Below are positions 16,145 to 25,700 of a stretch of DNA of 64,000 bases, piece by piece. Source of the DNA: Streptomyces sp. RerS4 (GTDB lineage Bacteria; Actinomycetota; Actinomycetes; Streptomycetales; Streptomycetaceae); contig NZ_CP097322.1 of NCBI RefSeq assembly GCF_023515955.1, positions 5,070,501 to 5,134,500 of the forward strand, in the 5' to 3' direction. Every line of letters starts with the position of its first letter. Position 1 is the stretch's first letter. Under the pieces are notes generated by a model that had not been told where the DNA came from, ran no database searches, and saw only the letters and a program-made list of their open reading frames with translations. Made by a program: the position numbers and the translations under genes.

Positions 16145-17728
16145 ATGACCGTTGTGGACCAGACCCCGAGCGAGCCGACGGACGCCCGCGGGCGCGTGGC
16201 CGAGCTGCACTCCCTCCGCGAGGACGCCCGGCGCGGACCGAGTGACCGTGCGACCGAGGCGCAGCATGCCAAGGGCAAGCTGACGGCGCGTGAGCGGATT
16301 GCGCTGCTTCTGGACGAGGGTTCGTTCAAGGAGGTCGAGCAGCTGCGTCGGCACCGGGCGACGGGTTTCGGTCTGGAGGCCAAGAAGCCCTACACCGATG
16401 GTGTGATCACGGGGTGGGGCACGGTCGAGGGTCGGACGGTCTTCGTGTACGCGCACGATTTCCGCATCTTCGGTGGTGCGTTGGGTGAGGCGCACGCGGC
16501 GAAGATCCACAAGATCATGGACATGGCCATCGCGGCCGGTGCGCCGCTGGTCTCGTTGAACGACGGTGCGGGTGCCCGTATCCAGGAGGGTGTCTCGGCG
16601 CTGGCCGGCTACGGTGGCATCTTCCAGCGCAACACCAGGGCCTCGGGTGTGATCCCGCAGATCTCGGTGATGTTGGGCCCGTGCGCGGGCGGGGCGGCGT
16701 ACTCCCCGGCGTTGACGGACTTCGTGTTCATGGTGCGGGACACCTCGCAGATGTTCATCACGGGTCCGGACGTGGTCCGGGCGGTGACGGGCGAGGAGAT
16801 CAGCCAGAACGGTCTGGGCGGCGCGGACGTGCACGCGGAGACCTCGGGCGTGGCGCACTTCGCGTACGACGACGAGGAGACCTGCATCGCCGAGGTCCGC
16901 TACCTCATCACGATGCTGCCCTCCAACAACCGCGAGAACCCGCCGGTCCACGAGAGCGACGACCCCAAGGACCGCCGCTCCGACGTGCTGCTGGACCTCG
17001 TCCCGGCCGACGGCAACCGGCCGTACGACATGCTCAAGGTGATCGAGGAGCTCGTCGACGACGGGGACGTCCTGGAGGTCCACGAGCGGTGGGCGCGCAA
17101 CATCATCTGCGCGCTGGCGCGGTTCGACGGGCAGGTGGTGGGCATCGTCGCCAACCAGCCCGGTCACCTCGCGGGGGTGTTGGACATCCACGCCTCGGAG
17201 AAGGCGGCGCGGTTCGTCCAGCTGTGCGACGCGTTCAACATCCCGATCATCACGCTGCTGGACGTGCCGGGCTTCCTGCCGGGCGTGGACCAGGAGCACG
17301 GCGGGATCATCCGCCACGGCGCGAAGCTGCTGTACGCGTACTGCAACGCGACGGTGCCGCGGATCTCGCTGATCCTGCGCAAGGCGTACGGCGGCGCGTA
17401 CATCGTCATGGACTCGCAGTCCATCGGCGCCGACCTGACCTACGCCTGGCCGACCAACGAGATCGCCGTGATGGGCGCCGAGGGCGCGGCGAACGTGATC
17501 TTCCGCAGGCAGATCGCGGACGCCGAGGACCCCGAGGCGATGCGCGCGCGGATGGTCAAGGAATACAAGGCCGAGCTGATGCACCCGTACTACGCGGCCG
17601 AGCGCGGCCTCGTCGACGACGTCATCGACCCCGCCGAGACCCGCGAGACGCTGATCAGCGCCCTCGCGATGCTCCGCACCAAGCACGCCGACCTGCCGTC
17701 CCGCAAGCACGGCAACCCGCCGCAGTAG
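16145..17728 (+). CDS. accB: Acyl-CoA (acetyl-/propionyl-CoA) carboxylase beta subunit, carboxyltransferase
   Basis: A 527-aa carboxyltransferase that moves the carboxyl group from biotin to acetyl-CoA or propionyl-CoA, giving malonyl- or methylmalonyl-CoA for fatty acid and polyketide synthesis. The two crotonase-fold halves are visible. The N half has KLTARERIALLLDEGSF, LVSLNDGAGARIQEGVSAL and GPCAGGAAYSPALTDF; the C half has DVPGFLPGVDQEHGGIIRHG, KAYGGAYIVM and EIAVMGAEGAANVIF. It is followed 25 nt later by an epsilon-subunit gene, the order known for accB-accE in S. coelicolor. Substrate preference depends on a single pocket residue in this family and is not settled here. Confidence 0.93.
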   Translation: MTVVDQTPSEPTDARGRVAELHSLREDARRGPSDRATEAQHAKGKLTARERIALLLDEGSFKEVEQLRRHRATGFGLEAKKPYTDGVITGWGTVEGRTVFVYAHDFRIFGGALGEAHAAKIHKIMDMAIAAGAPLVSLNDGAGARIQEGVSALAGYGGIFQRNTRASGVIPQISVMLGPCAGGAAYSPALTDFVFMVRDTSQMFITGPDVVRAVTGEEISQNGLGGADVHAETSGVAHFAYDDEETCIAEVRYLITMLPSNNRENPPVHESDDPKDRRSDVLLDLVPADGNRPYDMLKVIEELVDDGDVLEVHERWARNIICALARFDGQVVGIVANQPGHLAGVLDIHASEKAARFVQLCDAFNIPIITLLDVPGFLPGVDQEHGGIIRHGAKLLYAYCNATVPRISLILRKAYGGAYIVMDSQSIGADLTYAWPTNEIAVMGAEGAANVIFRRQIADAEDPEAMRARMVKEYKAELMHPYYAAERGLVDDVIDPAETRETLISALAMLRTKHADLPSRKHGNPPQ

Positions 17729-17753
17729 AGACTTCCAAGGAGACCTGCCAACG

Positions 17754-17945
17754 ATGAGCACCGACACCCTGCTGAAGGTCGAGAAGGGCAACGCCGCGCC
17801 CGAGGAGCTGGCCGCGATCACCGCGATCCTCCTGGCCCGCGCCGCCGCCACCCCCGAGACCGCCGTCACCCACCGCTCCACCGCCGGCTGGCGCCGCCTG
17901 GAACGCTCCCGCGGCTTCCAGCCCCCCCACAGCTGGCAGGGCTGA
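17754..17945 (+). CDS. accE: Acyl-CoA carboxylase epsilon subunit
   Basis: A 63-aa protein with the short actinobacterial AccE/PccE pattern: LKVEKGNAAPEELAAITAIL, an Ala-rich linker, then a C-terminal segment with paired Trp (GWRRLERS and HSWQG). This subunit joins beta subunits and the biotinylated alpha subunit and raises activity. It directly follows the beta-subunit gene, with AAGGAGACC before the ATG at 17754. Its conserved neighbour in S. coelicolor is a conservon; here an NLR-like gene intervenes on the other strand. Confidence 0.9.
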   Translation: MSTDTLLKVEKGNAAPEELAAITAILLARAAATPETAVTHRSTAGWRRLERSRGFQPPHSWQG

Positions 17946-17971
17946 CCCCCGGCCCCTCACCCCACGGCCGC

Positions 17972-20900
17972 TCAGCCGAGCCGGACCTCGACGCCTTCGG
18001 GCATCGAGTCCAGGTCCGGCGGGCGGCTGTCGGCCGTTCGGCACCGGGTGAGGTGGAGCTTCTTCAGGGCCGAGTGGGCGGCCAGGATCCCGAGGTCGTC
18101 GGGTAGGACACAGTCTGTCAGCCACAGGTGGGTGAGCTTGGGCGGGTGGCCCCCTGGTGTGCCCGGCCACTGCCGCAGGTCGTAGCCCTCCAGTTCCAGG
18201 CTCATCAGCCGGGTCAGACCGTGCAGCACCGTGAAGTTCGCCGGTGCCCCGCTGCCCCCGAGCGTGAGCGAGATCAGATCCGGGACCCCCGCCAACGGGA
18301 GGAAATCCGTGGTTTCGCCCAGCATGCTCAACTGCAGGCTTGTCAGGCCCTGCGGCAGCGGTATTTCACTGATGGGCGGCAGCGACGGAAAGGTGAGGCG
18401 CAGGCTCATCAGATCCGGCAGATCGTTCAGAACCGATACGTCCCGCAGCCGCACACGTCCTCCCAGAGTGAGCGCCCTCAAGTGGGGGTGGAGCCGCAGC
18501 GGTGAGAGGTCGTTCTCGTCCCGGAGGTTGGTGACGTACAGCGCTGAGAGGTCCTGCGCTGCACGGGCGTCCGCGAGCCCGGGCAGCGGATAGGTGATGG
18601 CGATTCGGCGGGCTGTGGGCAGCGATGCGAGTTCAGCGCACTGCTTGGGGTGGTCCACGAACAACAAGTGGTCCCTGAGCGAGAACTGCTTCAGTACTCG
18701 CTCGGTGAACTCCCGGGCGTCGAAGTACTCCCAGTGATAGGCGAGTTGGCTGTGCACCCGGGGGTCCTGGGCCCACCCCTCCAGCAGCTTCAGCGCTTGA
18801 TCGCCACCGATCAGCGCGGTCGTCCGGACCAGGGCATCGGCCGCCGCGTCCGACTCCGCGGCCAAAGACGTGGGCAGGCGGCGCAGCACCGGCGTGCCGA
18901 CTACGGCCAGGGATTCCGCCTCGCTTGTGCGGCGCGGCGGGATCAGGGCGTCGAGCGCCTCGTCCAGCGGGCCGGCGAGCGCGTCGGGTACGGACGGCAT
19001 GGTCTCCAGGCAGGAGGTGGCGAGCAGGCGCAGACGCCGCCTGTGGCGGGGTTCGGCGGCCGCGCGGGCAAGGATGCCTTCGATCAGCTCCACCTGCTGG
19101 GAGGTGTAGGCGTGGCCCGCCGCCATGACGATGGTCTCGCGCCACTGGTCCAGGTGGGCCCGCTCGACCAGGTTTCCGATCCTGTCCTCCCGGACCGCCT
19201 CGGCCGCGGCCAGGTACTCCTGGAACGTGCGGTGCAGGAAGTCCACCCGGTCCTCGGCAGGTGCACGCAGCACGCCACAGCGCTGGAGCAGCCGGTCGAA
19301 GACCCTGTCGGCATCGGCCTTATCCAGGTGCCGCATTCGACCGAGCGCGGCCCGCACGCGGCTGACGGCCCGCTCCTGGGTGATCTCGCTGCGGTTGGTG
19401 TCGGACAGCCACCACGCCAGGTCTTGGAGCAGCAACTGCTTGTCCGTCAGGGACAGTTCGACATCGGGCTCGCCGGGGATGTGGCGGCGGGAATCCCTGA
19501 CGTGCAGCAGGACGCCCAGAGCCCGGCGGTACAACTCCATCCGGTCACGCGGCAGTTGGCGGCGATCCTCCAGGTGGAGCGCACAGAGCATCGCCGCCAG
19601 CAGCGGGCTCGACGCCAGGGAGGCCAGGTGGGGGCGGTCCTTGAGGGCGGTGATCAGGGAGCTCTCGTAGTGCGGGAGTTGTCCGGGCTCGCAGGGGAGT
19701 TGATCGCCCTGTTCCCGCACGGCCTGGTGCCACTGGCGGATGAACAGCACCAGGTCGGACGGCCGCATCCGGTCCAGCAGCACGGGCTGGAAGCCGTCGT
19801 TGCGCAGCCAGTCCTTGCCGGCTGCCGCAGGGCGTGACGTGACCACGATCCGGTTGCCCGGGTAGTGGCGGACCAGATCGCGCAGCCAGGTCCGCACCGC
19901 CCGGCGCTCGTTCGTCGGGAGCTCATCGACCCCGTCCACCAGGAACAGGACCTGCTTGTCGCGCAGCCGGCGGTCCAGCCAGGCCTTGGGCATGTGACCC
20001 GAGATGAAGCCGGCGGCATGGTCCATCATGGCTTCCGGTTTCTCGGGCAGTGGCTTGCCCGCGAAGCGCCGCAGTTTGATCAGCACGGGCACGAGCCGGT
20101 TCCATTCGGCGAGCCCATCCGTGAAGGTGCCGCGCGCCGCCGTGACCGCGAGCCATTTGAGCAGGGTCGACTTACCCGAGCCGGCCTCACCCCGCAGCAG
20201 CACGAGAGGGGCGTCACCCAGCGCCGTTTCCACCCGGACGCCGTGCCCGCCCTCGTCCTCCTCGGCCCAGTCGCCAAGCGCCGAACGTGGCGTGGGCACC
20301 AGACGGGAGCGCCGGCCCGTCTCGCTCCCGCCGGTGCGCAGGCTGACGTAGGCCACGGACAGCTTGGTCCGAGGCGCGCGCTCCGACGCGAAGCTGTACA
20401 GCTCGATCTCGTCGTGCAGGTCGCTGATCAGCCTCAGGTACTCCTGCCGGAAACCCTCGTCCTGGGCGGTGCCCAGCGGCGCGTACAGCGTCGGGGTGTA
20501 GAGGCGCTCCAGCACGCGGGCCACCTCGGATGCCAGGGAGGTGGTGCGCGCCAGCAACTCCGCCACGGCCCGCTCGGTGAAGACCGGCAGGTGCTTGAGG
20601 ATCTGTACGTAGCACCTCACGCACTCGTCGAAGAGACGGTCGTGGAAGGCGCTGCCCGCCTCGGACAGGCCCGCCGGGGCGGGGACGGCGTCACGGATCC
20701 GGCGGGCCAGCACCGTCGCATCGGCGTCCGAGCCGATCACCGCCTCGTCCGAGAGGTTGGCGCGAACGAAGGTGTCGGTCACCCCGTCGAGGGCGGCCTG
20801 CCGCTCATTCGCCTCCAGTCCGGCGAACTCGTTGGCCAACAGCGGCTCCAGGCGCACCGAGACGGCGTCGCCCATCTTCTCGAACTGGCGCACCAGATCG

Positions 20901-21052
20901 TTTTGGGCGCGCAGCCCCTTCACCCGTACGCGGATCAGGTCCCCCATCGAGGACCCCGCCTCCTGTTCGCGCCGGCGCGGTTCCAGCCATAGCGACACCG
21001 CTCGGGTGGCCAGGACACGACCCAGGTTGATCGCTGCTGCCTCGGCGCTCAC
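17972..21052 (-). CDS. NACHT-LRR STAND ATPase (bacterial NLR-like protein)
   Basis: A 1026-aa NLR-like protein. Residues 1-250 are an alpha-helical N-terminal region of the kind called NACHT N-terminal helical domain. The NACHT ATPase follows, with Walker A LLRGEAGSGKSTLLKWLA near 285, Walker B VLFLVDGVDELP near 370 and sensor RIVVTSRPAA near 400. Next comes a winged-helix/helical region (VDFLHRTFQEYLAA), and residues about 830-1026 are leucine-rich repeats (for example LISLTLGGSGAP, LMSLELEGYDL, LTHLWLTDC). GTG 21052 is chosen for its GGGGGA site and the conserved MSAEAAAINLGRVL start. Bacterial NACHT proteins can act in phage defence; that role is inferred. It is downstream of cvnD2 but separated by a hairpin. 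Confidence 0.9.
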   Translation of the reverse strand: MSAEAAAINLGRVLATRAVSLWLEPRRREQEAGSSMGDLIRVRVKGLRAQNDLVRQFEKMGDAVSVRLEPLLANEFAGLEANERQAALDGVTDTFVRANLSDEAVIGSDADATVLARRIRDAVPAPAGLSEAGSAFHDRLFDECVRCYVQILKHLPVFTERAVAELLARTTSLASEVARVLERLYTPTLYAPLGTAQDEGFRQEYLRLISDLHDEIELYSFASERAPRTKLSVAYVSLRTGGSETGRRSRLVPTPRSALGDWAEEDEGGHGVRVETALGDAPLVLLRGEAGSGKSTLLKWLAVTAARGTFTDGLAEWNRLVPVLIKLRRFAGKPLPEKPEAMMDHAAGFISGHMPKAWLDRRLRDKQVLFLVDGVDELPTNERRAVRTWLRDLVRHYPGNRIVVTSRPAAAGKDWLRNDGFQPVLLDRMRPSDLVLFIRQWHQAVREQGDQLPCEPGQLPHYESSLITALKDRPHLASLASSPLLAAMLCALHLEDRRQLPRDRMELYRRALGVLLHVRDSRRHIPGEPDVELSLTDKQLLLQDLAWWLSDTNRSEITQERAVSRVRAALGRMRHLDKADADRVFDRLLQRCGVLRAPAEDRVDFLHRTFQEYLAAAEAVREDRIGNLVERAHLDQWRETIVMAAGHAYTSQQVELIEGILARAAAEPRHRRRLRLLATSCLETMPSVPDALAGPLDEALDALIPPRRTSEAESLAVVGTPVLRRLPTSLAAESDAAADALVRTTALIGGDQALKLLEGWAQDPRVHSQLAYHWEYFDAREFTERVLKQFSLRDHLLFVDHPKQCAELASLPTARRIAITYPLPGLADARAAQDLSALYVTNLRDENDLSPLRLHPHLRALTLGGRVRLRDVSVLNDLPDLMSLRLTFPSLPPISEIPLPQGLTSLQLSMLGETTDFLPLAGVPDLISLTLGGSGAPANFTVLHGLTRLMSLELEGYDLRQWPGTPGGHPPKLTHLWLTDCVLPDDLGILAAHSALKKLHLTRCRTADSRPPDLDSMPEGVEVRLG

Positions 21053-21090
21053 GTCGTCCCCCTTCGTCCCCTCCGTCAGAAACACAGAAC

Positions 21091-21117
21091 GCCGGGAACC
21101 CGGACGGGGTTCCCGGC
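21091..21117 (-). terminator. Hairpin between cvnD2 and the NACHT-LRR gene
   Basis: Perfect 10-bp stem GCCGGGAACC (21091-21100) / GGTTCCCGGC (21108-21117) with a 7-nt loop, 30 nt past the cvnD2 stop and 39 nt before the NACHT start. It probably ends the conservon transcript and uncouples the NACHT gene. Confidence 0.7.
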
Positions 21118-21147
21118 GGACCGGGTGAAAAAGGAGCGCGCGGACGG

Positions 21148-21732
21148 TTACCGCAGGCGAGCCATCAGGGCGTGCTCGACCAGGGTGATGAGGGCGCTCT
21201 TGGCGTCCGCGCGGTGGCGGGCGTCGGTGGTGATGATGGGGGCGTCCGGGCCGATCTGGAGGGCCTCGCGGACTTCCTCCGGCGTGTACGGCTGGTGGCC
21301 GTCGAAGCCGTTGAGGGCGATCACGAACGGCAGGCCGCTGTTCTCGAAGTAGTCGACCGCCGGGAAGCAGTCCGCGAGACGGCGGGTGTCGACGAGGACC
21401 ACCGCGCCGATGGCGCCGCGTACGAGGTCGTCCCACATGAACCAGAAGCGGTCCTGTCCGGGGGTACCGAAGAGGTACAGGATCAGGTCCTGGTCCAGGG
21501 TGATGCGGCCGAAGTCCATGGCGACCGTGGTGGTCGTCTTGTCACCGGTGTGGGTGAGGTCGTCGATACCCGCGGAGGCGCTGGTCATGACGGCTTCGGT
21601 GCGCAGCGGGTTGATCTCGGAGACCGCGCCGACGAACGTGGTCTTGCCCACGCCGAAGCCGCCCGCCACCACGATCTTCGCGGAGGTGGTGGAGCGGGGA
21701 GCCGCTCCGCCGTTAGAGCTTGCGAAGTCCAC
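21148..21732 (-). CDS. cvnD2: Conservon GTPase CvnD (ATP/GTP-binding protein), copy 2
   Basis: A 194-aa small Ras-like GTPase. P-loop GGFGVGKTTFVGAVSEI starts near residue 24, a Thr-rich switch I (GDKTTTTVAMDFG) follows, and switch II is FGTPGQDRFWFMWDDL. Conservon GTPases act with the sensor, roadblock and DUF742 proteins at the membrane. The gene overlaps cvnC2 by 20 nt. It is nearly identical to the second CvnD in this window (26287-26871), with two stretches of identical DNA. Numbering follows the S. coelicolor cvn1/cvn2 order by synteny. Confidence 0.93.
   Translation of the reverse strand: MDFASSNGGAAPRSTTSAKIVVAGGFGVGKTTFVGAVSEINPLRTEAVMTSASAGIDDLTHTGDKTTTTVAMDFGRITLDQDLILYLFGTPGQDRFWFMWDDLVRGAIGAVVLVDTRRLADCFPAVDYFENSGLPFVIALNGFDGHQPYTPEEVREALQIGPDAPIITTDARHRADAKSALITLVEHALMARLR
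21161..21648 (-). repeat. Mosaic duplicated segment shared with cvnD1 (26300-26787)
   Basis: Bases 21161-21297 (137 nt) and 21404-21648 (245 nt) are identical to 26300-26436 and 26543-26787, a constant offset of 5139. The 106 nt between carry many, mostly silent differences. Shorter identical tracts are found in cvnB (22503-22591 and 22692-22788 against the copy 5018 nt further on). Confidence 0.85.
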
Positions 21733-22279
21733 TGAGCACCCTTTCGAGCAGTGTCACGTCTGGCTGGCCGCCGGCAGACTCGTCGCCGCCGGGCTGATGA
21801 ATGGCGACAAGGCCCGCCTCCGCCAGGTCGGCGACGAGGATGCGGGCGACACCAAGAGGAATGGAGAGGAGTGCCGAGATCTCCGCGACGGATTTGATCT
21901 CTTGGCACAGACGGCAGATGCGCTGGTGCTCGGGCAACTGCCCTTGCAGCCGCGCGGGATCGGCCGTGGTACTGACCAGCGCCTCGATGGCGAGCTGGTA
22001 GCGCGGCCGGGTACGGCCGCCGGTCATCGCGTACGGGCGCACCAGCGGGTTGTGCGCCTTCGGAGCCTGCGGCCCACCGCCGCGCAGGGGCTGCTGCGAA
22101 GGCCGCTGGGACTGCTGGGACTGCGGAGGCTGCTGGGGCAGACCGTACGACTGCTGCTGGTAGGGGTTGTGCTCCGGCACGGGCCGGCTGGGCGCGGAGG
22201 GGAAGTTGAAGCGGTTCTGGTCGTGCCCACCCTGCGGCTGCTGAGCGCCGCCATAAGGATGTCCTCCGGGTGTTGTCAC
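21713..22279 (-). CDS. cvnC2: Conservon DUF742 protein CvnC, copy 2
   Basis: A 188-aa protein. Residues 1-80 are a low-complexity Pro/Gln/Gly-rich region (PQQPPQSQQSQRPSQQP). The rest is a DUF742 domain with the signature LVRPYAMTGGRTRPRYQLAI, EHQRICRLCQEIKSVAEISA, and a winged-helix-like PLGVARILVADLAEAGLV. The GTG at 22279 has GAGGAGG upstream; longer readings lack family similarity. It sits between cvnB2 and cvnD2. The long Gln/Pro tail distinguishes it from the shorter CvnC of the other conservon. Confidence 0.9.
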   Translation of the reverse strand: MTTPGGHPYGGAQQPQGGHDQNRFNFPSAPSRPVPEHNPYQQQSYGLPQQPPQSQQSQRPSQQPLRGGGPQAPKAHNPLVRPYAMTGGRTRPRYQLAIEALVSTTADPARLQGQLPEHQRICRLCQEIKSVAEISALLSIPLGVARILVADLAEAGLVAIHQPGGDESAGGQPDVTLLERVLSGLRKL

Positions 22280-22372
22280 GTTTCCTCCTCCGACTCCAAG
22301 AACGCAGTACTCCCTGTGGCACCGCGCCACCGCACCTTACGGTGCGATGACGCGAAACACACTGTCTGTCTG

Positions 22373-22786
22373 TTAGTTGAGAAGACTTCCCTGCAGTTCC
22401 GCGCGCAGGTCCGGGGTGAGGACGCTGCCCGCGCGGTCGACAAGAAGGGCCATCTCGTAGCCCACGAGGCCGATGTCGCACTCGGGGTGCGCGAGCACCG
22501 CGAGCGAGGAACCGTCGGAGACGGACATGAGGAACAGGAACCCTCGGTCCATCTCCACCACGGTCTGGTTGACGGCGCCACCCTCGAAGATGCGGGAAGC
22601 CCCGGCGGTGAGCGACGTCAGACCGGAGGCCACGGCCGCCAGCTGGTCGGCGCGGTCGCGCGGGAATCCGTCGGACATCGCCAGAAGAAGGCCGTCGGCG
22701 GAGACCACCACCGTGTGCGACACCCCGGGGGTGTTGTCCACGAAGTTGGTGATCAACCAGTTCAGGTTCTGTGCCGCCTGGCTCAT
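22373..22786 (-). CDS. cvnB2: Conservon roadblock/LC7 protein CvnB, copy 2
   Basis: A 137-aa roadblock/LC7-domain protein (MSQAAQNLNWLITNFVDNTP, VVVSADGLLLAMSDGFPRDR, FLFLMSVSDGSSLAVLAHPE). Proteins of this fold bind small GTPases and modulate their nucleotide cycle, so it is the likely partner of the CvnD GTPase. The ATG at 22786 gives the same length and start as the second CvnB. It follows cvnA2 with a 10-nt gap. Confidence 0.93.
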   Translation of the reverse strand: MSQAAQNLNWLITNFVDNTPGVSHTVVVSADGLLLAMSDGFPRDRADQLAAVASGLTSLTAGASRIFEGGAVNQTVVEMDRGFLFLMSVSDGSSLAVLAHPECDIGLVGYEMALLVDRAGSVLTPDLRAELQGSLLN

Positions 22787-22796
22787 CGGGCTCACA

Positions 22797-25700
22797 CTAA
22801 CGCTCCTGGTCATAGCTGTTACTTGACTGCTCGGAACCCGCGCTGCGTCCCTGCTGGACACCGCGTCGCAGGTTGCTCAACCTGCCACGGACGTCCTCCG
22901 GGGCGCGGGAGACCTGGGGGCCGCCCTGCGGGGTCGTCTCCGCAGCACCCTCGACCAGGTTGGCCTTGGGTACCCGCCGAGGGAGACCGGACGGGGTGAC
23001 CCCGCCCGCCTTCGGCTCGCGGAGCTTGGCGGCCTGCTGCCAGCGCTCGTCGTTGTTCGAGCGCCAGGCGTTGCCGCCTTCCTCGTCCTGCTCCGGGGCG
23101 GTCGGCTGCTGACGCGGCGACCGCTGCTCGAAGAGGGATCCGGTGGACTCCGCTTCCTGCTGTGCCGGCTGCCACTGCTGCTGGCTGCCGCGTCGCGGCA
23201 GGCCCGCTCCGGTCATGTCGTGACCGGTGTCGGCGGCGGCGCCCGGACGGTCGAAGCCTACGCGCTCCTGGGCCGGTTCGGGAGCGGACTGAGGTTCCGA
23301 ATCCGTCCGGTAGTCCTGCTGGTAGGTACCCGAGTACGTGTTCTGCTCGGGCCACCCGGCCTGCGGGGACTGCTCCGCGTAGCCGTTTTCGTACGCCTGC
23401 GCGGGCTGCTGCGGGTCCTGGTAGCCGTCTTCCGGATAGGCATAGCCCTGGTCCGGGTACGCCTCGTAGGCCCGGTCCTGCGCGGGGGCGTCGTACGCCG
23501 CCTCGTAACCGGGCGCGGACGCCTGTTCGTAGCCCTGGTACGGCTGGTACCCGTGTTCGGGCTGAGGTTCCGGATACTCCCGCGCGGAGTACTCCTCCGC
23601 GGCGTCCGCGGGCTGCGACTGGCCGACCTGGGCCTCCAGCGCCGCCCGGCGCTCCTCGCGGCCCAGGGAGCGGGCCATCGCGTCGAGCGGGGCGCCGTCG
23701 CCGCCCGCGGCGTCCTGGCCGCCGCCCTGGGCGTCGTAGCGCGAGTCGTCGAAGCCGAGCTCGGCGGCCGTGCGCAGCGGGGCGGCCTGCTGGGCCTGCT
23801 GCCGCGGGATCATCGAGGAGACGGTGAAGTCGTCGTCCGGTATGCCCTCGCCACCGCCACCGTGGGTGATGGCGTCGGGGAGCATGACCAGCGAGGTCGT
23901 GCCCGCCGCCTCGCCCGAGGGGCGCAGCTGGACGCGGATGCTGTGGCGGTCCGCCAGCCGGCCGACCACGAACAGACCCATGCGCTGCGAGATCGCGGCG
24001 TCGACGGTCGGCGGGTTGGCGAGCTTGTGGTTGATGTCCGCGAAGTCCTCGGCGGTGAGGCCGATTCCCTTGTCGTGGATCTCGACCATCACGCGGCCGT
24101 CGGGAAGACGGGTCGCGTTGACGCGGACCTTGGTCTGGGGGGAGGAGAACGTGGTGGCGTTCTCCAGCAGCTCGGCGAGCAGGTGCACGAGGTCGGTCAC
24201 GGCCTGGCCGTGGATCTCGGCGTCGGAGACGCCCGAGAGTTCGATGCGCTCGTACTGCTCCACCTCGGAGGAGGCGGCGCGCAGGACGTCGACGAGGGGC
24301 ACCGGCTGGTCCCAACGGCGGCCCGGGTTCTCACCCGCGAGGATGAGCAGGTTCTCGCCGTTGCGGCGCATACGGGTGGCCAGGTGGTCCAGGCGGAAGA
24401 GGTTCTCCAGCTGGTCCGGGTCGGCCTCGTTGTTCTCCAGGTCGGTGATGAGGGTCAGCTGGCCCTCGATCAGCGACTGGTTGCGCATCGAGAGGTTCGT
24501 GAAGATCGCGTTGACGTTCCCTCGCAGGAGCGCCTGCTCGGCGGCGAGCCGGACCGCTTCCCGGTGGACCTGGTCGAAGGCGCGGGCGACCTCGCCGATC
24601 TCGTCCCGGGAGTTGATCGGGATCGGTGCGACACGGGTGTCGACCTTGCCCGGGTCGGTGCGCGAGAGCTGGTCGACGAGCATCGGCAGGCGCTGCTCGG
24701 CGACGTCGAAGGCGGAGGAGCGCAGGCGGCGCATCGCGCGGCTCATCTGGCGGGCCATCATGGCGGCCAGGATGAAGGCGGTCGACAGGGCCACCACGAC
24801 GATGGCGCCGGTGACGATCGCGTCGTTGCGCGCGTCATCGGAGACCGCGGCGGCGTCGGCGAGCGCCTTGGCGAGCAGGTCCTTCTCGACCTCCGCGTAG
24901 CCCTCGAACTTGGCGGTGGACGCGGCCTGCCAGGCGGGCGGGGTGGTGCCGTTCTGGGCGAGCTTGGTGTTCTTCTCGCCGCCGGCTATCGCCTCGGTCA
25001 TGCCGATGAGCGCGGAGCCGTTGACCACGGGCGGAGCCTTGAAGGCCGTACCGGCCTGCTCGGAGGCCTGCTTGGCCTGGGCGAGCTTGGCGGCGCCCTC
25101 CTGGGACTTCCGGCCCATGACCTCCTTGAGCCGGTTCACGTCCTCGTCGGTGCCGGCGGCGACGTACTCGCCGATGGCTATCTCTTCGAGGTAGTTGTAG
25201 GAGGAGAAGGCGACGAGCTGGGCCTTGCGGGTGTCCTCGACCTCGCTCGGGCGCACCAGCAGGTGCGTGCCGACGGAGCGCTGGAGGGAGTTGGCGGCCT
25301 TCGCCAGTTCGAGCGCGTAGACCATGCGGCCGTAGCTGGTGACGTTCCCGGTGCCCAGACCCAGTTCGTTGGAGAACTGCATGAGGTAGTGCTGGACCAG
25401 CACGTACCCCTCTTCGGTCGGGATGGGGCCGGCCTGCTGCGGGAGGTTCTTCTTCGGGGTCTCCGGGATGGCGTACGCCGTCTTGCGGACCTGCTCCAGC
25501 TTCGGCTCCTCCTGGCGGAAGAGCTCCAGGCGACGCTCCAGGCCCTGCTCCGAGGGCAGGTCCTTCACGGCGGAGGCGAACTTGGCCTTCGCGGCGTCGG
25601 TGGCGGCGTACGCCTTGGTGACGGCTTCGTTGTTGCGGTCGCCCTTGAGGAGGGGCTCGGCGGTGAGGTCGCGCTCGTTGAGGAGGGCCTGGCCGTATTC

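Noticed and set aside
17972-21052. NACHT gene as recent foreign DNA judged by composition
   Set aside because: Its GC content and codon use look close to its neighbours by eye, and no TTA codon or mobile element is seen, so composition alone does not support recent transfer.
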